DNA of 64,000 nt from Diphasiastrum complanatum. Lineage: Eukaryota; Streptophyta; Lycopodiopsida; Lycopodiales; Lycopodiaceae. Below are positions 43,629 to 54,152 of the stretch, one piece after another. The notes under the pieces were generated by a model that was not told where the DNA came from, ran no database searches, and saw only the letters and a program-made list of their open reading frames with translations. A program made the position numbers and the translations under genes. The stretch is taken from the NCBI GenBank assembly GCA_029204225.1, contig CM055111.1, positions 46,682,255 through 46,746,254 of the forward strand, given 5' to 3'. Within the stretch, counting starts at the first letter, position 1; each line of letters opens with the position of its first letter.

Positions 43629-44520
43629 TTACTGTGGTGGCCAATACTTGTACAACCGGCTACCGTTGATGGGTGTGTCGAAGGGCGTCCCATCAAGTTG
43701 TTCTAAGTTCATGGCCCCATGATTAAGAATTTTCTTGATCCTATAAGGACCTTCGCCCGTGAATTTTAACTTCCCCTTGATCACCTTGGTTTTGTACATC
43801 AGGACCAGATCTCCTAAACGAAGATCCTTCTTTTGTAATCTACGATCATGCCAAGCCTTGCGTCTTTCCTTTTCAACTACCAGTGTATGCACAACTAGTA
43901 AGCGTGTTTCACAGAGTTTATGTGGAGCTTCGTGCGTAGCTATAGAGATTTGGACTCATTAAGATGTTGCGTGGTGGCAATCCTTAATGAAGGAACTAAA
44001 AACTCTACTGGCATCACAACATCCTGACCATATACCAATTGGAAGGGTGTTTGATCAGTGCTCCCTTTATATGCTGTCCTGAATGCCCACAGTGTAGCAT
44101 GCAACTTGTGTTCCCAATCTGATCTGCTAGCTTCAACTGTTTTCGTGAGCACGCTACACAGGATCTTATTGGATGATTCTGCTTGCCCATTACCACGAGG
44201 ATAGTAAGGCAACTGGTTCTGTGGATCACGAAGAACTCCTCCAACAGGACCTTGATGGTCTCGTTGATGAAATGGCTTCCACGATCACTGACTAGCTCCA
44301 TCGGGCACCCGAAGCGCACAATGATATATTCATAAAAGAATTTGGCAGTGGTCCTAGCATCAGCTACTCTTATTGCCTTGGCTTCGACCCATTTGGTGAG
44401 GTAGTCTGTGGCTACGATTATGTATCGAGCCTGGGAACTCCTCGCTGCAGGGTGAATTGGACCAATATAATCCAATCCCCATTTTTTGAATGATGCTTGG
44501 GCTAAGACTGGTGCAGTAGA
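43629..44520 (-). pseudogene. Gypsy-L integrase
   Basis: Minus strand: WGLDYIGPIHPAARSSQARY, VATDYLTKWVEAKAI (first Asp), FGCPMELVSDRGSHFINETI (second Asp), a one-base slip, YYPRGNGQAESSNKILCSVL (Glu), WAFRTAYKGSTDQTPFQLVY, and a C-terminal part RLGDLVLMYKTKVIKGKLKF, GEGPYRIKKILNHGAMNLEQ and NGSRLYKYWPPQ before the stop at 43629. There is no chromodomain, and the NGSRLYKYW-type ending points to a non-chromovirus lineage such as Tat/Athila. Three frames are used, so it is not functional. Confidence 0.9.
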
Positions 44521-44559
44521 TCATAGTTCAATCTCGTTGGTCTCCTTGCCCTTTGGCAC

Positions 44560-45100
44560 ACATCGCACTTTTTCAAGTATTCCTCCGTGTCTTTATGAAT
44601 CGTTGGCCACAAGATCCTGATTGCAGGATCTTGCGAACTGTAATGTCAGATGCAAAATGACCTCCACACATGCCTTCATGTGGAAAGCAAAATGTGTGGC
44701 CATCAAATAGTGTCGAAACTTCTTAATCGCATAGATCATTGTCAGTGCTTCTCGCTCTGTGGTTGAATAATTCATTTTGGTATCACTGAGCTGTCAGCTT
44801 GCAAATCGGATTGGAAAATCCTTTTTGTGTTCACGTAGCTGGGTTAAGACTGCTCCAACTGCATACTTCGATGTGTCCGTATGCACGTGGAACTCAATGG
44901 ACCAATTGGGTGGTCGTAGGATTGGTGCTGAGACCAATGCATCTTTAATCTTCTAGAAAGCCTTTAGAGCTTTCTCATTCCAATGTGGATCCGTTGTGAG
45001 CTTGTAAATTGGTTTGGCTAACTCCGCAAAATCAAGAATGAAGATCCTATAATAGTTAGCATGACCCATGAAAATGTAGACCTCACGGATCATCCCCGGT
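44560..45100 (-). pseudogene. Gypsy-L RNase H region
   Basis: Minus strand: HWNEKALKAF and the stretch after the reverse-transcriptase connection, then NYSTTEREALTMIYAIKKFR and HYL, the core of gypsy RNase H, followed by a decayed end. Stops and shifts are frequent between 44780 and 44960. Confidence 0.8.
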
Positions 45101-46087
45101 GGTGGTAGATCAACAATGATCCTAATCTTTGATAGATCTATGGCGATCCCGTGTCTTGACACTATATGGCCAAGTATCAAGCCATGTGTCACCTAGAATT
45201 GACATTTTTCTGGGTTCAGGGAGATCTGGTATTCGCGGCATTTTTGTAGAACCTTCTCCAAATTGGATAAGTGTTCTGAATCTGGTCCATTCACGCACAA
45301 ATTGTCCAAGAAAATTTCCAAATTTTTTTGCAGATAATCTTTGAATGCCGCCTACATGACTCGTTGGAAAGTGCATTGCAAAGTTCGAATGGCATCACTT
45401 TATAGGCATAAGTTCCCCATTCTGTGGCGAATGTCGTCTTGTGTTGGTCCTGGGGGGCTATTTTCACCTGGTTGTAGCCGTTGAAGCCGTCCAAAAAACT
45501 GTAGGCTTCATCGCCAGCTACTCTATCAAGGACACTTTCCGTAAATGGTAAAGGAAAATGGTCCTTTTTGGTGACTGCATTAAGTGCCTTTAGATTCACA
45601 CAGATACGCATTTTGCCATTTTTTTTCGGGTACTATAACTATCTGCGATACCCATTCCGTGTGCTCGATTTCATAAATGAAATCTGCATCCATAAGTTTC
45701 TGCAACTCTTGCTTGATCAGTTCTGTATAATTCGGGTTGCAGCGGTAGCAACGACTTATCTTGGGGACTGCTCCGTCCACCAAAAGGTATGGTGTGTTGG
45801 ACTATTGTTGGTGGAATGCCCTTTAGATCACTATAGCTCCAGGCAAAACAGTCTTTATATTCCACCAACAAGGATCGTAGTCTCTTGAACTGCGTGGGTG
45901 TTAAGTGCTCTCCCACATGCACTATCCTTTCTTCTTTTCTTTGTTCCGCAAGATTCATCGGTTGTGTTCGCGTAGGTCCCTCGAAGACTTGTTCCGCTGG
46001 TGCCTGACTTTGATCATATTCTCGTTGGACTTGCGACATCATAATTACCACGTCGTCCAATGTATAATTCTTGAAAGTATTAGGCAT
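45101..46087 (-). pseudogene. Gypsy-L reverse transcriptase
   Basis: Minus strand, three frames. Upstream part: HLTPTQFKRLRSLLVEYKDC and FAWSYSDLKGIPPTIVQHTI. Reverse transcriptase: PNYTELIKQELQKLMDADFI, EWVSQIVIVPEK, then after a slip MRICVNLKALNAVTKKDHFP, SFLDGFNGYNQVKIAPQDQH (catalytic Asp in FLDGF), FATEWGTYAYKVMPFELCNA. Further on are the FLDN-type site (near 45305) and the connection LILGHIVSRHGIAIDLSKIR and FMGHANYYRIFI. The parallel copy at 50895-52800 confirms the reading. Dead copy. Confidence 0.9.
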
Positions 46088-46168
46088 CTCATGAACTGGA
46101 GCTCATCGAGATTCCTCTTTCAGCATATTGATCTTGGCCCGACTGGTCATTTTTTTATTTTCTGTCAC

Positions 46169-47230
46169 CTATGTAGAAGATGACGCTGTATCCGAGTCCA
46201 ACTGGATTGACTTCAAGGAATCCAGCACCTTCTTTTTGTCCTTTTTTGTCATTTTGGTGGGTTCATCCTTGTTGTCTTTCTTTGGGACTGCTGTGACATT
46301 CGCCTCAGGGTTGTGAATATCAATGTCTATTGTAGCTATTGCCTCTTCGGGTAGGTCACTCCATCGGATCACCTAGTTGTAGCATTGCTTCAACTGATTC
46401 TTCTTATTCGTAGGTGTCTTGGGTGGTTCGATCCTTGAGACTTTCGCCATAGCAGACCTTTGTGGTGGTTGAGCTGGTACCTTCTTGGTTCCGTAATGAT
46501 CTAGGTCCATGTGGTGTAGGACTTGTTCATCAGTCAGCTCAATCTCCTTACTATAAGTTAGAGCATGTTGCCAAGGGACTAGATCATCGTCCACTGGGTT
46601 CTCAATCAGCTCCGCTGATAGCCATACTACATTTATCATATTCACCCGAAATGTAATTGGTGTGTCCATAGTGTAACATTTGGGTGAAGATGTACTCGAT
46701 TCTGGATCTGATTCATATTGACATGCCTGACAGTCAATAGTTGCTAATGCATCCGTCCATCTCATGATATCCGTCTCTGAATGATAGTGACCTCCCTTGG
46801 CTGGCCTTGGGTGGTCAATCGTATGATCTGTCGTGGATGATCCGTCATCAGCTTTGGGTGCAATAGGTTTCACCGCCCATGTGGTTGGATCTACCTTTAC
46901 AGCCTGTTCTCTGTTCTCGAAGGTGAGTTTCCCTGTACCCCAGTTGTGTACTACTTGTGCAGCCCTCAACCATGGTCTTCCCAATAAAATATGGTATGCA
47001 GATAGAGATTCAAATATATCCATGACCACAAAAGTAATCACATACTACATGTCTGCTATCTTTACGGGAATATCAGCAACTACACCTTTTGGTTTCACAC
47101 AGGATTGATCTGCTAGCTTGATGGCGAATCTGGCTGGCTTCAATCCTTGTAATCTCCATTTTTTGTACAAAATAGTGGAGATCAGATTGACACCCAATGT
47201 TCCATAAATGTGTCTATATACATGTAGCAC
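46169..47230 (-). pseudogene. Gypsy-L protease region
   Basis: Minus strand: LGVNLISTILYKKWRLQGLK, FAIKLADQSCVKPKGVVADI, then after a stop YVITFVVMDIFESLSAYHIL and LGRPWLRAAQVVHNWGTGKL, the retropepsin-like protease of gypsy elements. A long acidic linker rich in Asp, Ser and Thr follows, then a lysine-rich phrase (PTKMTKKDKKKVLDSLKSIQ). The segment that should hold the catalytic Asp-Gly is lost at the edge near 47215. It matches Gypsy-R (50990-52080) in inverted orientation. Confidence 0.85.
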
Positions 47231-47240
47231 ACTTCAAAAA

Positions 47241-47618
47241 CTATACATCATGCCAAGCCATGGATTCCAAGGCATTTTGTGCACTTGAAGATACATCAAT
47301 TAAAATTTTAAGTGCATAAATAATGTTGCCAAAGACAATTTGCCTTGCTTGATCCATATGATTGAGCCTTGATGGCTCCATCTTGATACTCAAGATTCTT
47401 CTTGGAGTCCTCGGGTCTTGAGCTTGATCCTCCACTTGACTTGACTCCAAAACATCAATGAATTGAATAAGGTGTTGATCCAAAGGTGCTTCTTCAAGTT
47501 TACAAATCTTCCACTCTTGAAAGATCACATTTCCAACATTGGCAAATTCTTTGATTGAAAACAAGTAGATTCTACAATCTCTACTCGAAGAGCAAAACAC
47601 TACCATTATTCCTATCAT
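47241..47618 (-). pseudogene. Copia-3 polyprotein linker fragment
   Basis: An open frame that shares its right edge with the Copia-3 pol frame. It contains an acidic region with SSQVEDQAQDPRTPRRILSI followed by QNALESMAWHDV, like the variable linker between copia integrase and reverse transcriptase. It ends at the junction with Gypsy-L. Integrase itself is not recognisable between it and the protease, so an internal deletion is likely. Confidence 0.55.
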
Positions 47619-48603
47619 TGAAATAATCTTTGGTCCTTACATTGGAATGATCATGCTCAAAGCATGTGGACCCAAAGATTTCCAATACAAATGATGTTTC
47701 ATCTTTTATGACACTATTCAAACTATTACAAAAATAGTTATCCAATGAAATTGCTTTATCAACAACAAATGTAGATTTCAAAGCATCCCATTTCATTGTC
47801 TTGTCATACAAAGTAATAAACACCATGAATCTTAAAGGTAAGAAACAAGTCACCTCATGTCTACGAATACTTTCCAAAAAGTATTCAAAGATAGTAGACT
47901 CTCCAATGCTCACCACCCTTACAAGATGCACACTTGAATGGACAATTTGCATGCAATTTGATGACTCGGACATTGTCATTGAGGACTCCCTTGGAACTCT
48001 CATGCTTTGAGGCTGATCCTCAAGATCTTCCTCCTTTTGATGCTCCTCCTCAATGCAAGCAAGATCACACTTTGCCAAGATCTCCTCTTGAGTGATCTCC
48101 TCCTTTGCCAAGCTCATTCTTTTAAAAGCAACACTAGCTTCCAACTTAAACAATCTTCCATGTTTAAATCCCTTTGCAATGCAAACATCATTCTTCAAGA
48201 TGAAGCAAACACCATGCTTAAAGTGGACATCCAAACCACTTTCTAAGAGTAGACCAACACTAAGCATATTCTTGGTGATTGATGGTACGTAAAGGACATT
48301 TTCTAGATCCATGCATTTTGAGAATTCTAGACACAAAGAGATGGTGCCAACTCTACACTCTTCATCATTTGTAGTAAAGACAAACTTTTTAGCAACATTG
48401 AAAGAGTGTAAGGTTGAGAAAAAGTCCTTTTCACAAGACATGTGGGAGCTAGCCCCACTGTCGATCCACCAATCTCTTGAATTGCTATTGCTTGTTGGTG
48501 AGGATGTAGATGCCATCAAGAAAACATCTAATTCATCCTCCTCCTCCTTTGCAAGGTTTCCTTGTTTGTCCTCTTCACTTATGCTCTTAGCCTCTTGTAG
48601 CAT
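47581..48603 (-). CDS. Copia-3 pol N-terminal part: protease and unrecognised downstream region
   Basis: A 340-codon open frame with an ATG at 48603. Residues about 30-60 carry the aspartic-protease motif WWIDSGASSHMSCEKDF, and the next 90 residues follow copia (LENVLYVPSITKNMLSVGLL, LKNDVCIAKGFKHGRLFKLE). From about residue 150 to the end I cannot match the canonical pre-integrase and integrase, although SLDNYFCNSLNSVIKDETSF may be a decayed integrase end. It overlaps the gag frame by 25 bp in the -1 frame. The reverse transcriptase is missing. Confidence 0.75.
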   Translation of the reverse strand: MLQEAKSISEEDKQGNLAKEEEDELDVFLMASTSSPTSNSNSRDWWIDSGASSHMSCEKDFFSTLHSFNVAKKFVFTTNDEECRVGTISLCLEFSKCMDLENVLYVPSITKNMLSVGLLLESGLDVHFKHGVCFILKNDVCIAKGFKHGRLFKLEASVAFKRMSLAKEEITQEEILAKCDLACIEEEHQKEEDLEDQPQSMRVPRESSMTMSESSNCMQIVHSSVHLVRVVSIGESTIFEYFLESIRRHEVTCFLPLRFMVFITLYDKTMKWDALKSTFVVDKAISLDNYFCNSLNSVIKDETSFVLEIFGSTCFEHDHSNVRTKDYFNDRNNGSVLLFE

Positions 48604-49376
48604 TCAGATGCATAATGTCCCTTCTTTCCACAAAAGAAGCATTTCTGCTTTGACTTGTCCTTTGAGCTTGATGCATCATCCTCTTCTTTGGCCTCCTTTG
48701 GATGCTTCTTCTTTCCATTGGTCTTCTTTTTGCCCTTGAATGAGAAATTGGCTTTCTCATCACCATCCTGCAATGACAAGGAACTCATCCTAGATTTTGC
48801 ATGGAGCATCCTACACTCTTCAGCCACTAATACACTGTGAAGTTTTTCTATAGTTGGCAAAGTGTCTTGGATGGCAAAACTTTGGACCAAATTTGCAAAG
48901 TCATCTCCTAGACCATTAAGAACAATTTGTACAATCTCTCCATCATGAATCTTCTCTCCAATGGAAGCCAACTCCCTATTTAGAGACTTGATTCTGAGTA
49001 CATAATCCTGTGCACTCTCCTCACTTCTCCTCATGCTTTGCAAAATTTGATTTCTAAGCATAAGAACTCTAGAAGTGTTTCTAGACTCATAGATTGATTT
49101 TAAAGACTCCCAAGCCTCTTTAGCATTAGTACAAGTTGATACTTCTCTCAACAAATCATTGCTCACATTCATTTTCACACAATGAAGTGCAAGCCTAGAT
49201 CTCTTCTTGTATCTAGCTAACTCCTGTGCACCTAGAGGTTCATCTTCATCTTCAATCAAGAACTCATAAAGGTCTTGGAGCACCAAGAGTGACTCCATTC
49301 TAACCTTCCAAATAGCATAATTTGTAGAATTCAACCTCTCACTAGCTTCTAGAAGGTATGCTCTAGCAGATCCCAT
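48579..49376 (-). CDS. Copia-3 gag, intact
   Basis: 265 residues from an ATG at 49376 (the open frame runs 8 codons further upstream without ATG) to TAA. This is the best-preserved gene of any retroelement here. It has the copia gag (UBN2-type) core: AYLLEASERLNSTNYAIWKV, NAKEAWESLKSIYESRNTSR, MRRSEESAQDYVLRIKSLNR and IVQIVLNGLGDDFANLVQSF. A lysine-rich hinge and one zinc knuckle, CFFCGKKGHYASEC, follow close to the end. Gag assembles the cytoplasmic particle and binds element RNA through the knuckle. Fragment 53080-53335 is a broken relative. The frame stops 25 bp into the pol frame. Confidence 0.92.
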   Translation of the reverse strand: MGSARAYLLEASERLNSTNYAIWKVRMESLLVLQDLYEFLIEDEDEPLGAQELARYKKRSRLALHCVKMNVSNDLLREVSTCTNAKEAWESLKSIYESRNTSRVLMLRNQILQSMRRSEESAQDYVLRIKSLNRELASIGEKIHDGEIVQIVLNGLGDDFANLVQSFAIQDTLPTIEKLHSVLVAEECRMLHAKSRMSSLSLQDGDEKANFSFKGKKKTNGKKKHPKEAKEEDDASSSKDKSKQKCFFCGKKGHYASECYKRLRA

Positions 49377-49402
49377 CTTACTAGTGACTTCTACAAACAA
49401 GA

Positions 49403-49746
49403 AATAGATTTGATTGACTTGAAAAACTCACAAAGGTCTCACACTTGCAGTGTTTCACTCAAATTTGATTTCTATTCCAACAAATGGACTTATAATCACA
49501 GTTCTATCACTCCCTCACAAAGCTGGAATGAAGATAAGATGAAGTGAAAACTACTTTCAAACAGATCTTGCCAAGAAATGAATTTGATTGTCTCTAGAAA
49601 CTCACTAAGGTCTCTCTCTTGTAGTTTTTCACTCAAATTAGATTTCTAATCCAACAAATGGACTTATAATCTCAGTTCTAGCACTCCCTCACAAAGTTGA
49701 AATGAAGATAAGATGATGTGAAATCTACTTACAATCAAATCTTGCC
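49403..49746 (-). repeat. Two-unit tandem duplication in the Copia-3 leader
   Basis: Units of about 174 bp (49403-49576 and 49577-49746) share TTTGATTG, CAACAAATGGACTTATAATC and CACTCCCTCACAAAG. It lies between the primer site and gag on the minus strand, in the 5' untranslated leader. Confidence 0.85.
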
Positions 49747-50172
49747 AATTTTGGTTATTTTTGGACAAAAAAATGGCTTAATCTCTTTCTTCCTTCTTGG
49801 TGTACTTTCAAGACCTGTTTTTAACCTTAATAGGACTTGAACTCAGCCTAGATTAATTAGATTCCATGAAACAAATTCAAATCTAATCAATGGCAAATGA
49901 TCTTGGTAGATTATCCTAGGATCTCCACCAAAAAATTACACCAACAGCTCACATATTGAATTTTTTTTGGATCAAATGAATACCATGCATTAAATGCAGG
50001 TTCAGAGGTGCCCACACATGTGGACAGTACGGATTTGGACCCCTACCAAGTTTGGGATCAAATCTCCTCACCAAAATCAAGATTCTAGCTTGCCCTCTCA
50101 ATACTAGTTTTTAGCACCAAAACTTGCTAAAAATGGATTTGCATTAGATCAATGGCTTATGCTCTTGTACTT

Positions 50173-50185
50173 GGCTCTGATACCA
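50173..50185 (-). other. Copia-3 primer binding site, initiator Met tRNA
   Basis: Minus strand TGGTATCAGAGCC, adjacent to the LTR boundary at 50186. Confidence 0.93.
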
Positions 50186-50888
50186 TGTGAAAGTACTATA
50201 CTTTAGGACCATAAATGGATCTACAAAAGATCCACAAGAGTGATTGGATGCTTGCTTAACAATCTATCAAAAAACTAGACACAAAAAGGTTGATCTAGAT
50301 TGGCAATTTGACAAACAACAAGCATTAACAATCAAAAGCATTGATAAACATTGAAATCCAAGCCCACACACGTGTACTACAGGCTGTAGTACGGCCTTCA
50401 ACCTGAGAAACAAGTAGAAATTGATTTGGTTTCATTTGGATCACAAAAACTCAATGTACATAGTGAACTAGCTTGAGATTGCCAATGAGCTACAAAATTT
50501 TTTCTATTTTCTCACTATGGAGAGAGGGAACACATAGCAAACTCGACTTCCTTCTTGAAGTTAGGTGGATTTCCAGCATGTAATAAGGAAGTTAACTCAC
50601 TCTCCTTGACCTAAAATGAAATCCTAATCCATTTCCTAGAGTCATGCTTGGTAGATAGCTAGTTGATCAAATTTTCACCTTAAATCTAGGATTTAGGTCC
50701 TATAAAGTAGGGATGACCACCAAATAGACATGACCAACTCTTTTGACTTTACCTAACCTACATTAGGAGTGGGTTGCCACATGGCATCTTGGCCTTACAT
50801 GTGTTGAACCCAATTATACACAATATTTACAATGTTCTACATGGTCTTTGATCAAGCTAGATTTGCCAATTTTTGGCAATTCTTCACA
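50186..50888 (-). repeat. Copia-3 5' LTR (about 703 bp)
   Basis: Plus strand starts TGTGAAAGTACT after the primer site and ends AATTCTTCACA at 50888, giving TGTGAA/TTCACA termini like the Copia-2 LTRs. Gypsy-R sequence begins within about 10 bp. The 3' LTR is missing because the element is cut near 47240. Confidence 0.72.
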
Positions 50889-50894
50889 TATATT

Positions 50895-52800
50895 GTGCGG
50901 GCTATGATGAAACAAGTAACGTCCTGCACATCGGAGCATCATGGGAAAGTGAGGAACACAACATCACTTTGCCAATCAAACACAAGCGATACGAGGACGA
51001 GGCGGCAATGGTAAATGGAGGATCGGGTGTCAATCTGATCTCCACTACTTTGTTTGAAAAATAGGGTCTACAAGGATTGATGCCAGCTAGATTCGCCATC
51101 AACCTAGCAGATTAATCCTGTGTGAAACCAAAAGGTGTAGTTGTTGATATTCTCGTAAAGATAGCAGGCATGCAGTACGTGATTACTTTTGTGGTCATGG
51201 ATATACCTGAATCTCCATCTGCATACCGTGTTTTACTAGGAAGACCATGGTTGAGGACTGCGCAAGTAGTACACAATTGGGCTACAGGGAAACTCACCTT
51301 TGCGAACAGAGAACATGCTGTAAAGGTAGATCCAACCACATGGGCGGTGAAACCTCTTGCGCCCAAAGCTGATGACAGATCATCCACGACTAGTCATATG
51401 ATTGATCGCCCAAGGCCAGCCAAGGGAGGTCACTATCATTCAGAGACAGATGCATTAGCAACTATAAACTTCCAAGCATGTCAATATGAATCAGATCCAG
51501 AAACGAGTACATCTTCACCCAAATGTTACACTATGGACACACCAATCACATTTGGGGTGAATATGATAAACGTAGCATGGCTATAGCAGAGCAGATTGAG
51601 AACCCAGTGGACGATGATCTAGTCCCTTGGCAACATGCTCTAACTTATAATAAGGAGATTGAACTGACTGATGGACAGGTCCTACACCACATGGACCCAG
51701 ATCGTTACGGAACCAAGAAGGTACCAGCTCAACCATCACAAAGGTCTGCTATGGCGAAAGTCTCAAGGATCGATCCACCCAAGGCACCTGCAAATTAGAA
51801 GAATCAGTTGAAACAACCCTATAACTAGGTGATCCGATGGAGTGACCTATCGAAAGAGGCAATAGCTACAGTAGACATTGATATTCACAACCATGAGGCG
51901 AATGTCATAGTAGTCCCAAAGAAAGACAACAAGGATGAACCCACCAAAATGACAAAAAAGGGCAAAAAAAAGGTGTTGGATTCCTTGAAGTCAATCAAGT
52001 TGGACTCAGATACAACGTCATCTTCTACACATGTGACAGAAAATTAAAAAATGACCAGTCGAGCCAAGATCAATATGTTGAAAGAGGAATCTTGACGAGC
52101 TCCAGTTTACGAGATGTCTGATACTTTCAAGAAATTATACATTGGACGACGTGGTAATCATGATGCCGCAAGCCCAACGAGGACCTGATCAAAGTCAGGC
52201 ACCAGCGGAACAAGTCTTTGAAGGACCTGCACGAACACAACCGATGAATCTTGCGAACCAGGAGAAAAAGAAAGGATAGTGCATGTGGGAGAGCAGTTAA
52301 CACCCATGCAGTTCAAGAGACTATGATTCTTGTTGGTGGAATATAAAGACTATTTTGTTTGGAGCTATAGTGATCTAAAGGGCATTCCGCCAACAGTAGT
52401 CCAACACACCATACATTTGGTGGATGGAGCAGTCCCCAAGGTGAGCCGTTACTACCGCTACAACCTGAATTATACAGAACTGATCAAGCAAGAGTTGCAG
52501 AAGCTTATGGATGCAAATTACATTTACGAAATCGAGCACACAGAATGGGTATCGCCGATAGTTATAGTACCCAAGAAGAATGGCAAAATGCGAATCTGTG
52601 TGAATCTGAAGGCGCTTAATGCAGTCACCAAAAAGGACTATTTTCCTTTACCATTTACAGAAAGTGTCCTCGATAGAGTAGCTGGCGACGAAGCCTACAG
52701 ATTTCTAGACAGCTTCAGCGGCTACAACCAAGTGAAAATAGCCCCCCAGGACCAGCACAAGACAACATTTGCCACGGAGTGAGGGATGTATTTTCCTAGA
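50895..52800 (+). pseudogene. Gypsy-R: protease to reverse-transcriptase start, inverted copy of Gypsy-L
   Basis: Plus strand: NGGSGVNLISTTLFEK, where gypsy proteases normally have D-G-G-S, so the catalytic Asp reads Asn. Then come FAINLAD, a stop, SCVKPKGVVVDILVKIAGMQ, YVITFVVMDIPESPSAYRVL and LGRPWLRTAQVVHNWATGKL, the acidic linker, FVWSYSDLKGIPPTVVQHTI and reverse transcriptase to KIAPQDQHKTTFATE. There a TGG-to-TGA change and a junction near 52800 end it. Reverse transcriptase past the first catalytic Asp (FLDSF), RNase H and integrase are missing. Confidence 0.9.
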
Positions 52801-53075
52801 GTTTGGTACGCCGTCGTTAGATCCGTGGGAGCAGCTGGTACACTGGCATTGGCAGGGGCTTGTGTTGTATTGGCCCCGACGACTTGTGGAATTTCATCGT
52901 CATTGTCTTCGATCATGTTTTCATTTGTCCTGATGCCATCTCGGGTGGTAGGGTCAGTCCGATCTGGTGATGCTACAAAAATTGTTTGTACAAATGTGTC
53001 ATCAGGCAACGGTTGGCTGCCCTCGGCAACCTTTATTGGTGAAGCGGTTGCAAAGTCTCCCAAGCATCTTGAGCC
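52801..53075 (-). pseudogene. Fragment of the unrecognised LTR-R protein, N-terminal region
   Basis: Minus strand: KVAEGSQPLPDDTFVQTIFV, PDRTDPTTRDGIRTNENMIE, DNDDEIPQVVGANTTQAPAN and PTDLTTAYQ. These align directly with 58915-59160 on the same strand. It is a third, partial copy of the protein present at 57972-59215 and 60760-61805. Acidic and Pro/Thr-rich, with no known domain. Confidence 0.75.
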
Positions 53076-53079
53076 GAAG

Positions 53080-53335
53080 TGCAATCCCAAGCTTCATTGG
53101 AAACATTCATTTTTATACAATGTAGTGCAATATTGCACCTCTAATCCCTCGATTTTTTTTGAGGATGAATAGGTTCATCCTCCTTACCATTTACAATCTC
53201 CATTAGATCTTGCATGATCATGATGGATTCCATTCTAACTTTTCATATGGAATAGTTAGTTTTGTTGAGCCTCTCATTAGTGTCCAAAAGATATGCATAT
53301 AAAGATGCCCCCCCTTCTCCTAATGACCCAAATAA
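53080..53335 (-). pseudogene. Copia-8 gag fragment
   Basis: Minus strand GSLGEGGASLYAYLLDTNER, LNKTNYSI, a TGA in place of Trp, KVRMESIMIMQDLMEIVNGK, EDEP, then a decayed ALHCVKMNVSN-like stretch. Clearly related to Copia-3 gag (48579-49376). The leader-like DNA at 53340-53610 probably belongs to it. Confidence 0.82.
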
Positions 53336-53612
53336 AGGTTATAATTTCTATTGATTTGATTGAAGATCTACCTTACCCACTTCTTAGGGAACTAACTTAA
53401 AATTATCTTGGACAAAATCAAATCATACAATACTAGAAACAGTGCACTTGCTTGATTGAAGTAGACAAAACTAGTAGAATTGCCCCCTCTCTACAAAGAA
53501 CATAAAAGATTTCAAATGATCTGATCAAGAGTGAATTTCAACAACCTAATATCCTTCCAAAATCACTTGCAAAATATCTAAATGGAACTTAATAAGGATG
53601 CAACACAATATA

Positions 53613-53908
53613 CTAGTCAAGTGTCTCACTTTCAGTGTCGGCACAAGAAGGTTTGGTCAATATTATGCCTGGGTCCACTGGTGTATCAAATGATTTGCAA
53701 AAATTAGTCATGTGAAACTTTTCTAGAACATTCTCTAGATATTTTTGATGGCTAATATGTATAGTGTGTGTGTGTGTGCGCGCGCGCACATTCTTAACAT
53801 TGAATGAATAGTGCACAAATCAGTCATGTGAAACTTTTCTAGAACATTCTCTAGATATTTTGGATGGCTCAGATAGATCTTATTTTGTAATCTATTTATA
53901 TATGTGTA

Positions 53909-53971
<63 letters not shown>

Positions 53972-54152
53972 CGTGCGCATTCTTAACATTGAATGAACTG
54001 TGCCCAAATCAGTCATGTTGAATTCCTTCAACAAATCAGTGGTGTGCAGCAAGGATGTGTCGTTAGACATAATGAGTGCATCATCTATGTATAGAGCTAT
54101 GTAAACTGAATTGACACCTATATGTTTGGAATAAACATTGCAGTCAGCCAAA
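53613..54152 (-). pseudogene. Copia-9 reverse-transcriptase C-terminal part with microsatellite invasion
   Basis: Minus strand VYIALYIDDALIMSNDTSLL (YIDD for YVDD), LLKEFNMTDLGTVHSMLRM, then a Thr-His run coded by the (GT)n tract, then YLSHPKYLENVLEKFHMTD. That last segment is repeated with its own GT/GC tract. The normal order of the phrases is kept, so the microsatellites expanded inside the gene. Ends near 53613 after VDPGIILTKPS. Confidence 0.85.
53760..53973. repeat. Two alternating purine-pyrimidine tracts, (GT)n plus (CG)n
   Basis: 53765-53789 is (GT)n running into (GC)n. 53910-53979 is a (GT)n tract of about 50 bp running into GCGCGCGCGCGTGCGC. Each is followed by CATTCTTAACATTGAATGAA and lies beside a copy of CTAGAACATTCTCTAGATAT, so they belong to a duplication of about 120-170 bp. 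Such sequences favour Z-DNA. Confidence 0.92.

Noticed and set aside
46833-47108. Plus-strand open frame of 91 codons and its near-identical partner on the minus strand at 51112-51387
   Set aside because: It recurs only because both gypsy copies share the sequence; it is the antisense of the protease region.
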